From positions 1,717,746 to 1,781,745 of the forward strand of contig NW_003101673.1 in assembly GCF_000003855.2 (NCBI RefSeq): DNA of 64,000 nucleotides. The letters run 5' to 3'. The notes beneath the pieces were generated by a model, which saw only the letters and a list, made by a program, of their open reading frames with translations, was not told the origin of the DNA and did not search any database. This document shows positions 35,051 to 48,720 of the stretch, one piece after another. Every line of letters starts with the position of its first letter. Position 1 is the stretch's first letter. The position numbers were made by a program, and so were the translations under genes. The DNA comes from Blastomyces gilchristii SLH14081 (lineage: Eukaryota; Ascomycota; Eurotiomycetes; Onygenales; Ajellomycetaceae).

Positions 35051-38000
35051 ATTTACTCAGCTAATCATGAGGCTTCTTGATCATGAAGACCTTGATCAGA
35101 TGTGAGATGTCTTATGCAATGACTTCAAGAGACTCTCAGATCAGATCTTCATATCTCTTTCACTTAATCTGAAAATAAGTCTTACTGTTCTCTGTGCACT
35201 TTCTTATGATATTTTCAACTTCAAATTACAACTGATCATTAACAAGTACTGATTCTGATGATGAGTGCTTCATATTCACTTCTGTTAATACAGTCTTTTT
35301 CAGATGAATAATGAAGATTACTGAGTGTTTTTATCAATCAGCTAATAGTTTCAATTGAAATGCAGTATCTGATATCTTCTGAAGAACATGAAATAAGTCT
35401 ATCTATAAGAGTGATAGCTTGAACATTTCTTTTAATATATAGTTCTTTTGAGCTTTTTAAGTGAGATTCAAGAAGACTTAATCATCAATCTGAATAGTTG
35501 ATTGAAAATGAGATCAGTTGAAGAACTCAGTCATTCTAGCTTTTATCAGAGTATATAAGTCAAGAATGTCTTACTGCACTGCATCTCACACAGTGATAAA
35601 CTCAGCTATATCTAGCAGAGCTTTCTCATTGTTCAATAACAGTCATCTAGACTTTACACTCATGAGTAATTCAAAGAAAGAGATCATTGCTGACTGTGCA
35701 GCTACTGAGTTCAACACTCTTTTCACTTATTCAAGCAGAGCAGTTCAATTTGCTTTATATTCATCTATAAGAAGTATTCACAATGTGACTTCAACTGTGA
35801 GATTGATTCACTCACTTTAATCATTTGAGTGAGAATTGTAGACAGTTGTCATTCATGTCTTAATTCTCATGAGTTGAAGAACTGACTTTCAAAATTGCAA
35901 TGTAAATTTGAAGTCTCTATCTGAAATAATCATCAGTGAGAGCTGTCAGCAGCAGATCATCTTCTTATAGAAGTCTTTCACTTATTGTGAAGCATCTCAT
36001 TATTTCTGTTCTACAATTAGAATTACTGCTTTCAAAAATTTGTCTATAACTGTCAATATAGTGTTATAATTGTCACTCACAGATAATTCTGTAATAAAAT
36101 CAATCAAAAGAACTTCAAATGACTGTTTTAAGAATGAGATGAGATGTAATTTACTCCCTGATAAGTGATTCAGTGATTTGACTAGTTGATAATTGAGATA
36201 TTATGATAGATGATCCAGGATTCTCTTTCAGATATGAGAAAGAAAGAAGAACTGATAAATAAGGTTTTTCATTTAATAAAGGCCAGAGTGACCTGCTGCA
36301 TTGTAGCACATACAGATGACATCTCATATCAGCAATTTAAGAATACAGAGACATGATTCTTTGAAGAACAATAGCCTGTTTCACACTGTAAACAACTGAT
36401 ATTACTCTTTCTGACTGACCTTGTGAAAGACCTTTCTCAATACTGAGTTGCAGAGAATATCTTGATATAGTTGCTTTTTAAATTTGTCAGTGAGCTCTAT
36501 TGCTGTAGTTGAAATCATATATATCTTCACTGAAGATGTGTCTGTCATCAGTTCATCTGTCTGATTGATGATGATCTGGCAGATTTTTTTCTGCTCTTCA
36601 GAGAGAATCTCTTCTGAATCATCATTTAGATAGTACAATCTGAATAGAGTGTCAGTATTAGTATGTATAATATTCTTGTAATAGCAGATTGTCATCTGTG
36701 AGAGGTATGAGCTTAAAACTAAGACTCAATTCATCAGTCAGTTGCTACAATGACCTATTATCAGTGACTGAAAAGCAGACATAAGAGTGACATGATCTGT
36801 GACAACTGTAAACTCATCATCTAAATACTGTAATAATTTCTGCAGGGCTCATATAAGTTCAAGATACTTCAATTCAGTTGCTCAGTAGTGCTTTTCAGCT
36901 GTGCTCAATCAGTGAGAGAGAAATAGAACAGATCTTTCAATATTATTCATTTCAACTTGATGTAGAGCTACTTCAATATCTCTTTACTTACTGACATTCA
37001 CATATAATATGAAGGGACATTTAAAGTCGGGATATGCCTGAGTGAGAGTATTCATCAAGACTTGCTTTATCATGTTAAATAAATGTCTGGCTTCTGTGAG
37101 CAGAGTGTGAAACTGTAGCAAGTTCTCAAATCTCATCAACTTAATCTTAGCTGTGTATGATACTCTTTTCTAATCTGTTTTTAAATTATTACACAGCAAC
37201 TTAGTCTTAAGAGTCTCTAATGCTTTCATCTGATCTGTATAAAAACTGATAAAATCACAATAATAATTGAAGAGGCTGATGATTCCTTCTAGTTCTTCAA
37301 GTATTATAGAGAAGACTAGATTAGTAATAGCAGCTACTTTCTCTTCTTGAGTAGATATATCTAGTCAGCTGACATGATGACTCAGCAAACACACTGAGAG
37401 ATACATGAAATGACATTTAGTTAATAACATTGTTATTTCAGACATCTCAAGAGCTGTGAAGACTTGCTGTATATAATAAAGATGTTCATTCAGTAAGCAA
37501 GAGAAGATGATGATGTCATCTACATAGACTAACACAAATCATCATAGAAATTTCACTAGAATCTTCTTCATACACTGTTGAAAGAACTCAGGCAAGGTTG
37601 TCAATCTCATTATAATGACTGTAAAATGTTCAAGATCTCAGTGCAGAGTCATAAACATGGTTTTGAAATGATTATTCTGTTCAATCACTTGTTAAAAGAA
37701 GCCTTGACAGATATTCATGAATGAGAATACTGTAGAACTGCTGAGTGATTGCAACATATCTTGTTATATCAGTAGAGAGTATATATTGAGAAGTAAGTGT
37801 GCATTTACTTTTCACAAATCAATCATCATTCTCAGCTTTTCTCTAAGCCAGATCACAAAGATAGATGAAGTAATGAGATTTCTGTCTTCAAGAGAAACAT
37901 GTTTGATTCTTCTATCTTGCAGGAGTGAGTTCAGAATCTGATCAGCAGCTTTGTGATCTCTTTGAGATAGAGAATAGAGTCTCTGTTTCAGACTGAAAAA

Positions 38001-38850
38001 GTTGCTCTCATCAATGAACTGCAGTGATATCTTAACATCATCTGAAAATAAGCCTAGACTGAAGCTAAATAGTTTGTGATGTCAGTTGATGATCACTTGA
38101 ATAGCTGCTCAGTCTTCTGTCACTCAGTGATCTGATATATTCACTTAAACCTGCTCAGCAAGAGTGTCTGCTGTGAGAATTTGAAGTGAATTATCCTGAT
38201 CTTCTACATTCATTAAATGTAATTCAATGTATAAGGTAGAAAACAGGGAATCTTCTCAGTCAGAATGATGAATAATATCAGCATTGATAATACAAATGAT
38301 AATCTTCTTTCACTGTCAAGACAGCTGTGAGTTTGATGAGCATCTACCCGCGCGGATAGCATCTCTGATGATCTTGATATTTATAAAATATCTTTCATGA
38401 AATGTAACAAGCTCACTGTGAACATTGATAGTTGCTTTCACTGATAATAATACATCATTAGCTATGATTATATTGCATCTGAGATATCACACTAAGTGGA
38501 ATTCATCTTCAATAATGAAAAGAGAATCATCATCTGCTCTTAAGATAAGATCTGTTGTTATGAATAGATTTGATTCATCAGCTTCTGAGTCAACTTCTCA
38601 AATGCTCACACATTGATCATGCAGTATAGAGGTTGATTGACAATGAGAAAAGAATAGATTTGCTATTATTGTGTTGATAAGTGATATATTCATGTCTGTA
38701 TTCACACAAACAGAGAGATCATCTTGTGACATAATGACAGAAATGATGAGAAAGATGTAAGACAAATACTGTAGTTCACTAATGTATTCTTGATCACTTA
38801 TAGAGATATCACACACTGCAACTGCATATATGTCAGTATTAAAGATGTTT
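35050..38850 (-). pseudogene. Gypsy-2 pol remnant with chromodomain
   Basis: Minus strand, read through stops. Protease: VNTDMNISLINTIIA (from D-T-x-x-x-x-S-L-I) near 38660-38710. RT catalytic box YVDDIIIFS at 37500-37526, still intact. RNase H-to-integrase linker with HTNTDTLFRLY (expected HxNADALSR) at 36402-36695. Integrase: DFITELSVSDNYNTIL, IISDRDFKFT and the AYHPQTDGQSERTN equivalent, now VYNSHSNDQSEWIN, at 35.6-36.1 kb. Chromodomain: YFQIK*KRYEDLI*ES and AQDISHLI-like at 35060-35240, where both stops replace conserved Trp. These features name it a chromovirus. Damage is of the C-to-T type. Confidence 0.88.
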
Positions 38851-38998
38851 TAATAATCATCTGAGAAAATGTCTGTAGACAAGATAAGTCTCTCAGTATC
38901 TGTCTCACTAATTATTTTTTCAACTCACTATCAGAATCTAGACTGAGATCTAGATTCAGTAGCTTGTCATCATCTTTCTCAGTACTCTTCAGTTCAAC

Positions 38999-41050
38999 TT
39001 AATTCACTGAATAATCACTGTTCTTCTCTTTTTTGAGGCAGTGATTAATGTAATAAGAGCCTCTGCAGATGTAGCACTCTGCTGTGAGTGCTGACAGTCT
39101 TTCTTCTTCTGTTATACACTGAATTGATAACTTACTCATTGTGAGAGCACTTGTGAGAATCACTGCTATCTCTGCAGTAGACACAGACAGCTTTGTAGCT
39201 TCTGTCTGCTTAGACAGAGAGATGTGATACAGACAGCAGTTATTATTCTATTCAAAACATCTGAAACTATGCATGTAGTCAGCAAATTGAGTCTTTCAAT
39301 CAGTTCAGACATGTTGAACAGCTGACTCATTGTCTCTAATTCATTATCAGAAGTTATTCAATCATTCAGCAGAAATGAGTGATGTGATTAAGAAAAGATT
39401 AAACTCTAAATTCTTTCACAAGAGCCTCTTTATTATAATGAAGTCAGAGATTGTGACAGCTCACAGTAAGTTAATCTTTCATGAGATGTATAATGTCAGA
39501 GACAGTTCATTCAACTTCTCAAAGAAAAAACACAGAGTCTGAGCTTTCATTCAAGCTTTCTCTTCTGATAGCTGAAACTCGCATTTTAACTCATCAATAG
39601 TGATAGAAAGAAAGACATTCATATTCTTTCTCATTTTGATAGACAGACTGTTATGTCATTCCAACACCTGACTCTTCAGATACAGAGAGAATATATAGAG
39701 AACTGTGTCATCTCTCTTCTGCATGATAATGAATTCCAAGTAACTGACAAACATTATTACATTCATTTTCACTGAGTTGAATAGCATGACATTGTCAGTC
39801 TGTAATCTCACTGATCTATCATCACTTTATGCAGATGAACAGGGTTCACTATCAAGCAGAAGATCAAGATTATCATAAGTGAGTGCCTGGTCCCTGCACA
39901 TCCAGTTTCTCTCTGAGTTATAAGTAAAATATACAGTGTCAGCTTCTCTGAGGAAATTAATTCTATCTCTTATTAGATTATGATAGCATGTTCTGTCTTC
40001 AGCATCACACAGTTCCTGTGAAATTGTCAGCATTTGCCAGATTCTAGGAGATGATTCAAAGCCTTTCTTGAAGAAGACATCTAATTGTCATGCAGACTCA
40101 TTGAGAAGATCATCAGCTCTGATATCTGTTCTGTTGATCTAGGCTGAACAGTCTGTCTGCTGATGACAGTTCAGCTTCTGTCTTTGAGCAGTGAGCACAG
40201 CTTTCTCAGTGCAGAAGCTATTTCATGCTTTCATCAATCTGCTTCTTTCATCTGTCAATTATTTGAGATTCTCTTGAAGTTTGCTGACACATTCATCAAT
40301 AAGAATGATACACTCATTTAACTGCTTCTTTCACTGATCAAGCTGATGTTCATATTCATTGAGCTCACTCTCTTATCAGGTCAGTCAGGCTTCTAGCTGT
40401 TCTAACTTCTCAATTGTATCTAGTATTGCTGCTTCATCAGAAGAAGCGCGGTTCTGATGATTGAATTCATGAAAGCTTGAGACTATTGAATCCCTCTTCT
40501 TAGTATTCTTTGTAATATCTGTGTGAAAGGCCTGCAATCAGAAATCAATGACATTCTTCTATTTCACTACTGAAGCAGAGTTAAGAGTCATTTTTATGTC
40601 ATTATAACACCTGGCTGATACACTCATAAGAATGTCTTTCACTTTGATATGATTGTACAGTATTACTTAGCTTTTGATACTCTCATATCATCTGTCTGTG
40701 TTTCACCAGACTTCTGCAATTATAATAGCATGCTTTTCAGCTATTGCTTGTGAGTAAGTTCATCCTGAGTCAGATTCATTGATGAATTCTCAGATGAGTC
40801 ATTCAATTCTACTAGCAGACTTGTTCAGTTCAGTGAAAGAAAGTGACTGATGAAAGCTGCTCTGAGTGATTTGTCTGTTCTGCTTCATTATCATGACAGA
40901 GCTGATGAAGTTGTATAAGAGTGTGAAGATGAGTTTACTGCGACTGTGGTCACATTCTAGATCAATCACTAGTGCTATGATGTTCTGAAGTAGAAGATGC
41001 TCAAATGATCATTAGTCAGACCTATTATCAGCTGTAGTATTAAATAAGAT
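38999..41050 (-). pseudogene. Gypsy-2 gag remnant
   Basis: Minus-strand pieces at 39827-40033 (RDRINFLREADTVYF) and 38999-39184, which ends in a zinc-knuckle-like CYICRGSYYINHC in which the histidine position appears as Tyr (CAT to TAT). Upstream sequence to 41.05 kb is rich in charged and Gln/Ser residues when read through stops. Assigned to gag by position before protease. Confidence 0.68.
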
Positions 41051-41307
41051 AGATTTAAATAACTGTAGACCAGATCAATCACTAGCTGCGGTACTGAAGA
41101 AGATAGAACAGTTAAATAATCACAAGCTAGATCAATCACTAGCTGCAGTGTCAAAAGAAGGTAGAGTAACTAATCAGATTAATTACCAGCTAGTCAATTC
41201 TCAGTGTCTGCAGCCTGGTTCAATCATCAGTGCTACATATATCAAGAGCAGAGTGAAAGTTAAAGAGGCTAGAAGAACTTGATTCTTAACAAGACATGCT
41301 ATCAAAT

Positions 41308-41697
41308 TGTAGTGTATGCTGCTATGTAGGGTCAGATATAAGAGTAAAAACTTGTCTTATTCTCTAAAAGATGAGAGATGGGTGTACACTCTTATATATA
41401 CAGTGATTGTTTTATAGAGATTAACTCTTGTAGAAGAAGCAATTATCTATGAAGAAAAGAACAGAGGCTCTGTAGAGAAGAAGTAGATACTCTCATAGAA
41501 GAAGTAATTGCATATGAAGAAAAGAATGAAGGCTCTGTAGAGAAGAAGTGAAAGCTCTCATAGAAGAAGTAATCGCATATAAAGAGAAGAACAGAGGGAG
41601 AAGATAGAAGCAGAAGCTTCAGAAAACAGCAAGAAATGAAGCAGAAGCTAGAGCTGAATAGAGAATTGACTTGAATAGAGAGCGGAAGCACGCCACA
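41308..41697 (-). repeat. Gypsy-2 5' LTR (390 bp)
   Basis: Right-hand LTR, TGTAGTGTATGC..GCACGCCACA on plus. It is more transition-mutated than the left one at its outer CpG hairpin. The TGATAGCATGTCT primer-site candidate (minus) lies just inside at about 41292-41305. Confidence 0.92.
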
Positions 41698-41779
41698 GAA
41701 TCACAGAATATTTGAAGAGAGATAATATAATTAATTTCAGTAAGTATTAAAGAGAGATAAAGATAGAAGAGATAATTAG

Positions 41780-41892
41780 AAATAATATAATAATAATAAT
41801 AATGATAATAATAATGATAGTAATGATGATAATAGTAATAATAGTAATGATGATAATAATAATAGTAATACTAATAATAATAATAATAAAAG
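41780..41892. repeat. AAT/GAT trinucleotide repeat (in hAT-C)
   Basis: Imperfect (AAT/GAT)n run. Complementary ATT/ATC runs occupy the same place in every other hAT copy: 44836-44961, 53046-53143, 53803-53913, 59518-59640. Confidence 0.85.
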
Positions 41893-44835
41893 AGAGAGTG
41901 TATTGAAATATATTACTGACTTATCAAATATAAAGAGACTTAAAGAAAATATTAACAGCTTTCAGAGATGTATGAAAACAGCTATAGTGTTATATAGTAA
42001 TATTATCTTTATTCAATACATGCACTGTTGATATTCTTTATATACAGTTATCATATAATCTGTATCAGAGATATATGCAGAAAACAGATCTTTATTACTA
42101 GAGTAAATAATTGCAGCAATTCTCTATTTTTATATTATAAAGATAAGTTATTCTCATTTCTTTCTTCTCTCTTTTTTCTTCTTCAATCAATCACTAATTT
42201 CAAGCTGGTATGAAAACTATTAAAACACTCTCAGAAACTCTCAAATTAAAGAGTATAGATTAATTAAATTTTAAATGCAGAAGAAATTAAATTATCTTCT
42301 ATAAATTCAATTACTCACTCTCTTTTTAAATAAAATAGTAGTTACATTTCTCTCTTCTCTCTCTCAATCAAATGAAATATAATCTGTGAAAAGTGAGTAT
42401 CATATCAGATTATAATAATTAACACAGTCTCAGTATGCAGACTTGTATACATACAGTGTGTACTGAACTGAGAGACTATATAAGTTATAAGTTAGTAGCA
42501 GCATTTCAGAGAGAGCTGTGTAGTGTGAGAAAGCTGTAATTCTCAGTTACATGCACAGAGAGTGAATCACTTCAGTAAGTATATATATATTGTATAAAAG
42601 TAACACTTTTTAATAATACTCAGTCTCTGATATTATGAAAATAGAGTCTCTTCATGAGATCTATTTTTATTAGAAGTCAGAGAATTTTATATTCTTTAAG
42701 ACTATCTTCACACATCTTGTCTGTGAAATCAATAAGAGAAATTATAAATTTCAGTATTCTATTCTTAATATTATTCAAGTGATAGCAGAGTTCATTTTAA
42801 TCACACTTTTTAAGTGAATATTTTCTAATTATTTATATTTATACAGATATATACAGATTATTTATTAGATAATATTAAGATAATAACTCATTGCAGCTGT
42901 GTTACTCTCACTGTGAGAAATATACAGTTAATAATAAACATTACAAAGACTCTGAGAAGTGAGTATTTTAAGAGTATTACAGCTCTGCAATCTTGATTTT
43001 TTTTTTTTATTTTTTTCTTTTTCTTTTATTTTTTTTTTCTTTCTCTTTTTTTCTTTCTCTTATTTTTTCATTGTGATTTTTTCTTATTTTTATTTTATTT
43101 TTTGTTTTTTTGTTTTTTTTATATTTTATATTTTTTTTATAATTAAAATTATATTAATTATAATCTGTGTTTAGAAAAGTAATGATATTTAATAACACTC
43201 TCTATTGAATTTTCAATAAATGAGCACTATGTTTAGACTGACTGTGTGACTGTGTCTGAGACCAGAATCAAACTTTACAGTTGTCACATTGTCTAAAAGT
43301 ATTACTTCTGATTATAATTTGTGTTTATTACATTAATCTCAAATCACATTATTTCAAATATTAAAGATCTCAGATTCACTTTTCAAATAAAAATCTAGTT
43401 CTGAATAAAGAATATATTTGAATTCTTAGTCATATTTTCATTCTGATCTCATTATTGAGAATGATATTAAATGAGATTATGAAATCACTTCTCACTTACA
43501 TAATATTATAATATAGTACTCATTTGTTGAAAATTTAATAGAGAGTATTATCAAATATCATTACTTTTCTGAATACAGATCATAATTCATATAATTTTAA
43601 TTATAAAAAAAATATAAAATATAAAAAAAAAAAAACAAAAAACAAAAAATAAAATAAAAATAAGAAAAAATCAGAATGAATAAAAAAAAAAAGAAAAGAA
43701 AAATAAAAAAATAAAAAATAAAAATAAAAAAAATCAAGATTGCAGAGCTGCAGTACTCTTAAAATACTCACTTCTCAGAGTCTTTGTAATATTTATTATC
43801 AATTATATATCTCTCACAGTGAGAATAACATGACTATAATGAGTCATTATCTTAACATCATCTAATAAATAATCAGTATATATCTGTATAAATGTGAATA
43901 TTTAGAAAATATACACTTAAAAAGTGTGGCCAGGATGAACTCTGCTGTCACTTAAATGACATCAAGAATAGAATACTGAAATTAATGATTTTTCTTATTG
44001 ATTTCACAGACAAGACAGGTGAAGATAGTCTTGAAAAATATAAAATTCTCTGACTTCTGATAAAAACAGATCTCATGAAGAGACTCTATTTTCATGATAT
44101 CAGAGACTGAGTGTTACTAAAAAGTGTTACTTTTATACAATGCATATGTACTTACTGTGATAATTCACTCTCTGCATACATGATCAAGAGTTGTGGCTTT
44201 CTCATGTCACACAGCTCTCTCTGAGATGCTGATGCTGGTTTATAACTCACACAGTCTCTCAGTTCAGCATGCACTGTGTGTATACAGTTCTGTGTGCTGA
44301 GGCTGTGTTAATCATTATGACCTGGCGTGATACTCACTTTTCACAGGCCATATTTTGTTTGAGAGGGGGAGAGAAAGACATAACTGTGATTTTATTAAGA
44401 GAGAATGAATAATTAGTAATATTGAATATAATTTGATTCTTCTGCATTTAAAATTTGATTAGTCTATACTCTTTAATTTAAGAGTTTCTAGAAGTGTTTT
44501 AATAGTTTTCATATCAGCTTGAATTTAGTGATGAGTTGAAGAAGAAGAGAAAAGAGAGAAGAAAGAAATGAGAATAACTTATCTTTATAATATAAAAACA
44601 GAGAATCACTGCAATCATTCTCTCTAGTAATAAAGATCTGTTTTCTGCATGTATCTCTGATATAGATTATATAATAACTGCATATAAAGAATATCAACAC
44701 TGCATGCATTGAATGAAGATGATGTTGCTATATAACACTGTAGCTGTTTTCATATATCTCTGAAAGCTGTTAATATTTTCTTTATCTCTTTATATTTGAT
44801 AAGTCAGTAATATATTTCAATGCACTTTCTCTTTC

Positions 44836-44926
44836 ATCATCATTATTATTATCACTATTATCATCATTATCATTATCATCATTATTATCACTATTATCAT
44901 TATTATTATCATCATTATTATTATCA

Positions 44927-44961
<35 letters not shown>
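44836..44961 (+). repeat. ATT/ATC trinucleotide repeat (in hAT-B)
   Basis: About 40 units of ATT with scattered ATC. An open frame through it would code only His/Tyr, a by-product of the repeat rather than a gene. Confidence 0.85.
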
Positions 44962-44962
<1 letters not shown>

Positions 44963-45753
44963 CATTTCTGATCATCTCTTCTGTCTCTATCTCTCTTTAA
45001 CACTCACTGAAATTAATTATATTATCTCTCTTTAAATATTCTGCAGTTCTGCAGATCATCAAGGCACGTGAGTACTATCACAGATTGAAGAGAGAGAAGA
45101 AGAAGATATTTAAGCAAGAGAAGACTGATTGTAAGACATGTTATAATACCTTGAAAAGACTCTGTAAGAGAGTAGAATGATAATAATTTTAAGTAACACT
45201 TCTGATAGATTTAGACTGAACTAAGTATAGAAATAATGCAGATAATACTGTCTGTGAGAGATTGAAGAAGAAGATAGTGAAGAGTCTTATACAGTAGTAA
45301 TGAGATCAGAAGAAGTTCTGAGAATAATTTAAGTTCAAGATAAAGAGAGAGAGAGAGAAGAAGAGTATTACTGTAAATAAGTAATAACAGAAGAAGATTA
45401 AGAAAGTGTTAAAGTAGAAGATAAAGAAGTCAAAACTGATAAGTTTTTTATTTATTGAGAGATAACAATTTTTAATAATACTTCTATTCTCTAATTGATT
45501 AGCAGAAGCTGACAGAGAAGAAGAGGATTAAGATCTTATTCAGGTCTTAAATACACTTTATAATTCAGAATATTGAGAAGACAGCCCTGCTCTCTGAGCA
45601 TGTCAATCTGCTTATTACTGAAGTGAAACCTGAGACAGCAGACTAGAAAATGCGGGATTTTGAGGCACAGATTGACCTGGCTGAGAAGAAGTAGCAGAAA
45701 CCCTTCTCTAAGAAGGCAGTGAAGAGAGATTTTGAGGTGATTATCATCTCAGA

Positions 45754-45784
<31 letters not shown>

Positions 45785-46299
45785 AAGAAGAATGAGAAGT
45801 GAATTGTGAAGAATAATAAGAAGAATGTGAAAGAGAAGAAGTAGATTTTTTTCTTTTTATATTAATTAGTTATAAGTTTAAGTTTTTAATTATTAATAAT
45901 TAAAATTGATTTTGAGTGTTCAAAAATTATTGTACAAGTTGTAATCAAGTCAGAAATGATATATATATATATATATATTTAACTATCATGATTCACAAAT
46001 CACTATAATGTATAAGTATCAACATTTTTTCAACATTGATATTCATAATATTAATATATTTTTAATGATATTATCTGATAATGTAATTTGATAACACTCT
46101 CTTTCACAATATTAATATATTTCAAGAAATATGATAGAGATTAATCAATATTATTTATTTACTTTTATACATCAATGATATTCAATCTGAGTTAGTACTA
46201 AAATTATAACTAAGCTAAGAAACAAGATTATTTTCTCTTATATTAATTCTTCTTACACACATCAGTGATCAGTTATTGAAAATAAATTATTATCTTTCT

Positions 46300-48720
46300 T
46301 AAATTATTATCATGTCTTCTGAATTCACTTCTTTCACTTCTTTTACTTCTATTGAAGATTCACAAACTCTTTAAGAAATCACTGTGAATTACAAAGTCTA
46401 TATTATTTACAATTCAACACAGAATACTCTCTTTCAATTATGATAAATGATTACTTCATTCTTCACATCTGATTTCAGGTTATGAAATTTATGAAAAACT
46501 CAACATAAACACTGAGATAATCTATGAAATAATTATTAACAGATTGTATTGCAGATTACTGAAGAGTTATCTCTCTGCTGCAATCACTGTAACTTCATTC
46601 AGAAACATTCATCATGAACTGATCATAGCTCTGAAGGAATTTTCTGACATCTGAAGTCATCAGAATGCAGATAATAAAAGAAAAATAATCAGAAAATTAC
46701 TACTGAGCTGATAAGTTGCTCTATCAGATAATAATTTTTGATAATACTAACTTTCTAATTTGAAGAAAATTATGTGAAAATGATTATATATCAGTACTCT
46801 GATTTCACAACTCTCATCTAATAACTTTCATGAATAATTACTTTGCATGTGTATATCTCTGAATCTTTCTCTTCAATCAATTGAAAATTCTGAATTCTGA
46901 ACACTTCTTCAAATGCTTAATTCAAATCTTCATATTTCACATCAATTCTGTCTTCAGTTCAATCTCAAGACACACTATAAAGTCAATATACAATATCTAG
47001 AATCAGAGTTGAAGAATCATTGAAAAGTGTCTCTCACAGTGAATGTATGAACTAGTACAAATAATCTTGCATTTATGAGAGTTACATGTTATTACATTGA
47101 TGAGAACTAAACTTATCAAGAGACATTAATTGAATTTGAATCATTGATCAGTAGTTATACTGAGAATTATATAACAGAGATATTAATGACTGTGATTAAA
47201 AATGACTATTGAGATATTAGTCTCAGTCTTCTTACAATTACAACTGACAATACTGTGAATAACTACACTATGATAAAGAGCTTAGAGCAAAAATTAACTT
47301 TGCATTTCTAAAATAATAAATAAGGTCATATTCTCTGCATTGCTCATGTGGTTCAACTTGTGATACAAACACTGATAAAGAATCTTAATATTGAGATGAA
47401 GAATAATGAGATGACTGATTCTTAAGATAAGAATGAGATGAAAGTGATTACTTAAGTAACTTTTACATCTACTTTGTAAAAGATAATATTTTTTGACAAT
47501 ACTTTTTAATATTGCTTTTTGATAATGCTTTTTGATAACACTACTGTTAATTTTGAATAGATTGACTAATAATTTAAATATCACAGATTTGAAACATTGC
47601 TAATATGATTTGTACCTTCTCTAAACAACAACAATGATTTCATGATATTTAATAAATAAATAAATCAGTCACATCACTGAATATGATACAGAATATTAGA
47701 ATACAGTGAAGTTCAACATATGAGATAACTGTTTAAACTCTTCAATTGTGTCAGATAATTGATCATTGAGTGTAACACTCTGATTGAGAAAAGATTCAGA
47801 TATTAAAACTTTCTGATATGAAGTGAACTCAGTTGAAATATGTAATTGATTTACTGTTTCAGTTTTATAAGATAATAAAGACAGTCTCAATCACTTATAC
47901 ACCAATGCTGCAGTCAGCCTGGTGAGTGTATAACAGTTTATCAGAAGCAGTTGAATCACTTAAAAAGAAATTCAGTCTGAGATGATGCTATAGCACAGGC
48001 TATTATTACTGTAAGAGATAAACTGGCATATTATTACAGCAAAACTGAACAATCTTTTACAGAGTACTATGCTGTAGCAGCTTTACTAGATCTCTTCTAT
48101 CAAGTTAATATCTACACTTCTCAAGATTAAACAGAGAAGAAACAAGACTCATATGTCAAATTAGTTCAAGACTACTACAATGCCAACTATCAGAGATTTG
48201 AATAAGCAGATGTTCAAGATATGAAGACAGTGAAATATAATTCTCTAGTAAGTAACAATCTTTGATAACACTTCATATCTTATAGAACTATAATACTAAC
48301 TTTGAAACAGAACTTACATACATTGATTACAACTGAAAATCAGGCAAAACTACATACTTATAAAACTGAATTTGACTGCTATCTTCAAGATAATTCAACA
48401 AATTTACACATTAAATCAATTCTAGAGTTATGAAAAATTGTTGAGAGTATATATTCAACTATTGCACTGATGATGTATGATATTCTGATAATTTCATTGA
48501 CAGAGGTGAGAATGAAGCAAAAGTTCAACTCAAGTCAAGATATTTGTCACTATCACTGAGAACAATTATAAGAAGAAACAATCAAGAAACTCATGATTGT
48601 AAAACATAGAATTATCAGACAGTTTAATACCTCTGATCACAGTATATCAGAGAAGTGTAGTTTTCATGAGAAAGTGAAGAATAAACTTGTATAAGAATGT
48701 ATTTAGTTGTTTCATGAGTA
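46300..48720 (+). pseudogene. hAT-B transposase remnant
   Basis: Read through stops on the plus strand: the first catalytic-region block ITTDNTVNNYTMIKSLEQKL near 47237-47290, then GHILCIAHVVQLVIQTLIKN (47320-47380), the hAT 'C..H' block. The C-terminal hATC dimerisation block LEL*KIVESIYSTIALMMYDI lies at about 48421-48490, equivalent to LEWWK..YP.LA.MA.DIL with Trp now a stop and Pro now Ser. Short AT-rich intervals with GTAAGT..TAG ends (for example 48250-48290) look like introns. Confidence 0.82.

Larger units (their letters stand above)
32051..41697 (-). mobile_element. Gypsy-2: chromodomain Ty3/gypsy retrotransposon (9647 bp), inactive
   Basis: Two 390-bp LTRs with TG..CA ends and a perfect 5-bp target duplication GAATC (32046-32050 and 41698-41702). 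Oriented minus. Domains on the minus strand: gag and zinc knuckle (40.0-39.0 kb), protease (38.7), RT with intact YVDD (37.5), integrase (36.2-35.5), chromodomain (35.2-35.06), so it belongs to the chromovirus clade. A purine-rich GAATAGAGAGAC (minus) abuts the 3' LTR. Inserted in hAT-C. About 2.4 kb beyond the chromodomain is extra and has plus-strand frames. Every frame is interrupted. Confidence 0.93.

Noticed and set aside
42959..43174. Phe-rich and Lys-rich small open frames (42959-43174, 51238-51534)
   Set aside because: They arise from poly-T or poly-A tracts inside hAT copies.
44820..45035. His/Tyr-rich protein frames over ATT/ATC repeats (also 59504-59752)
   Set aside because: The frames are only the translation of a trinucleotide repeat.
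47294..47584. Minus-strand frames recurring at 47.3, 56.8 and 61.9 kb
   Set aside because: They are antisense to the hAT transposase TTDN and CIAHV blocks; recurrence reflects the repeated element.
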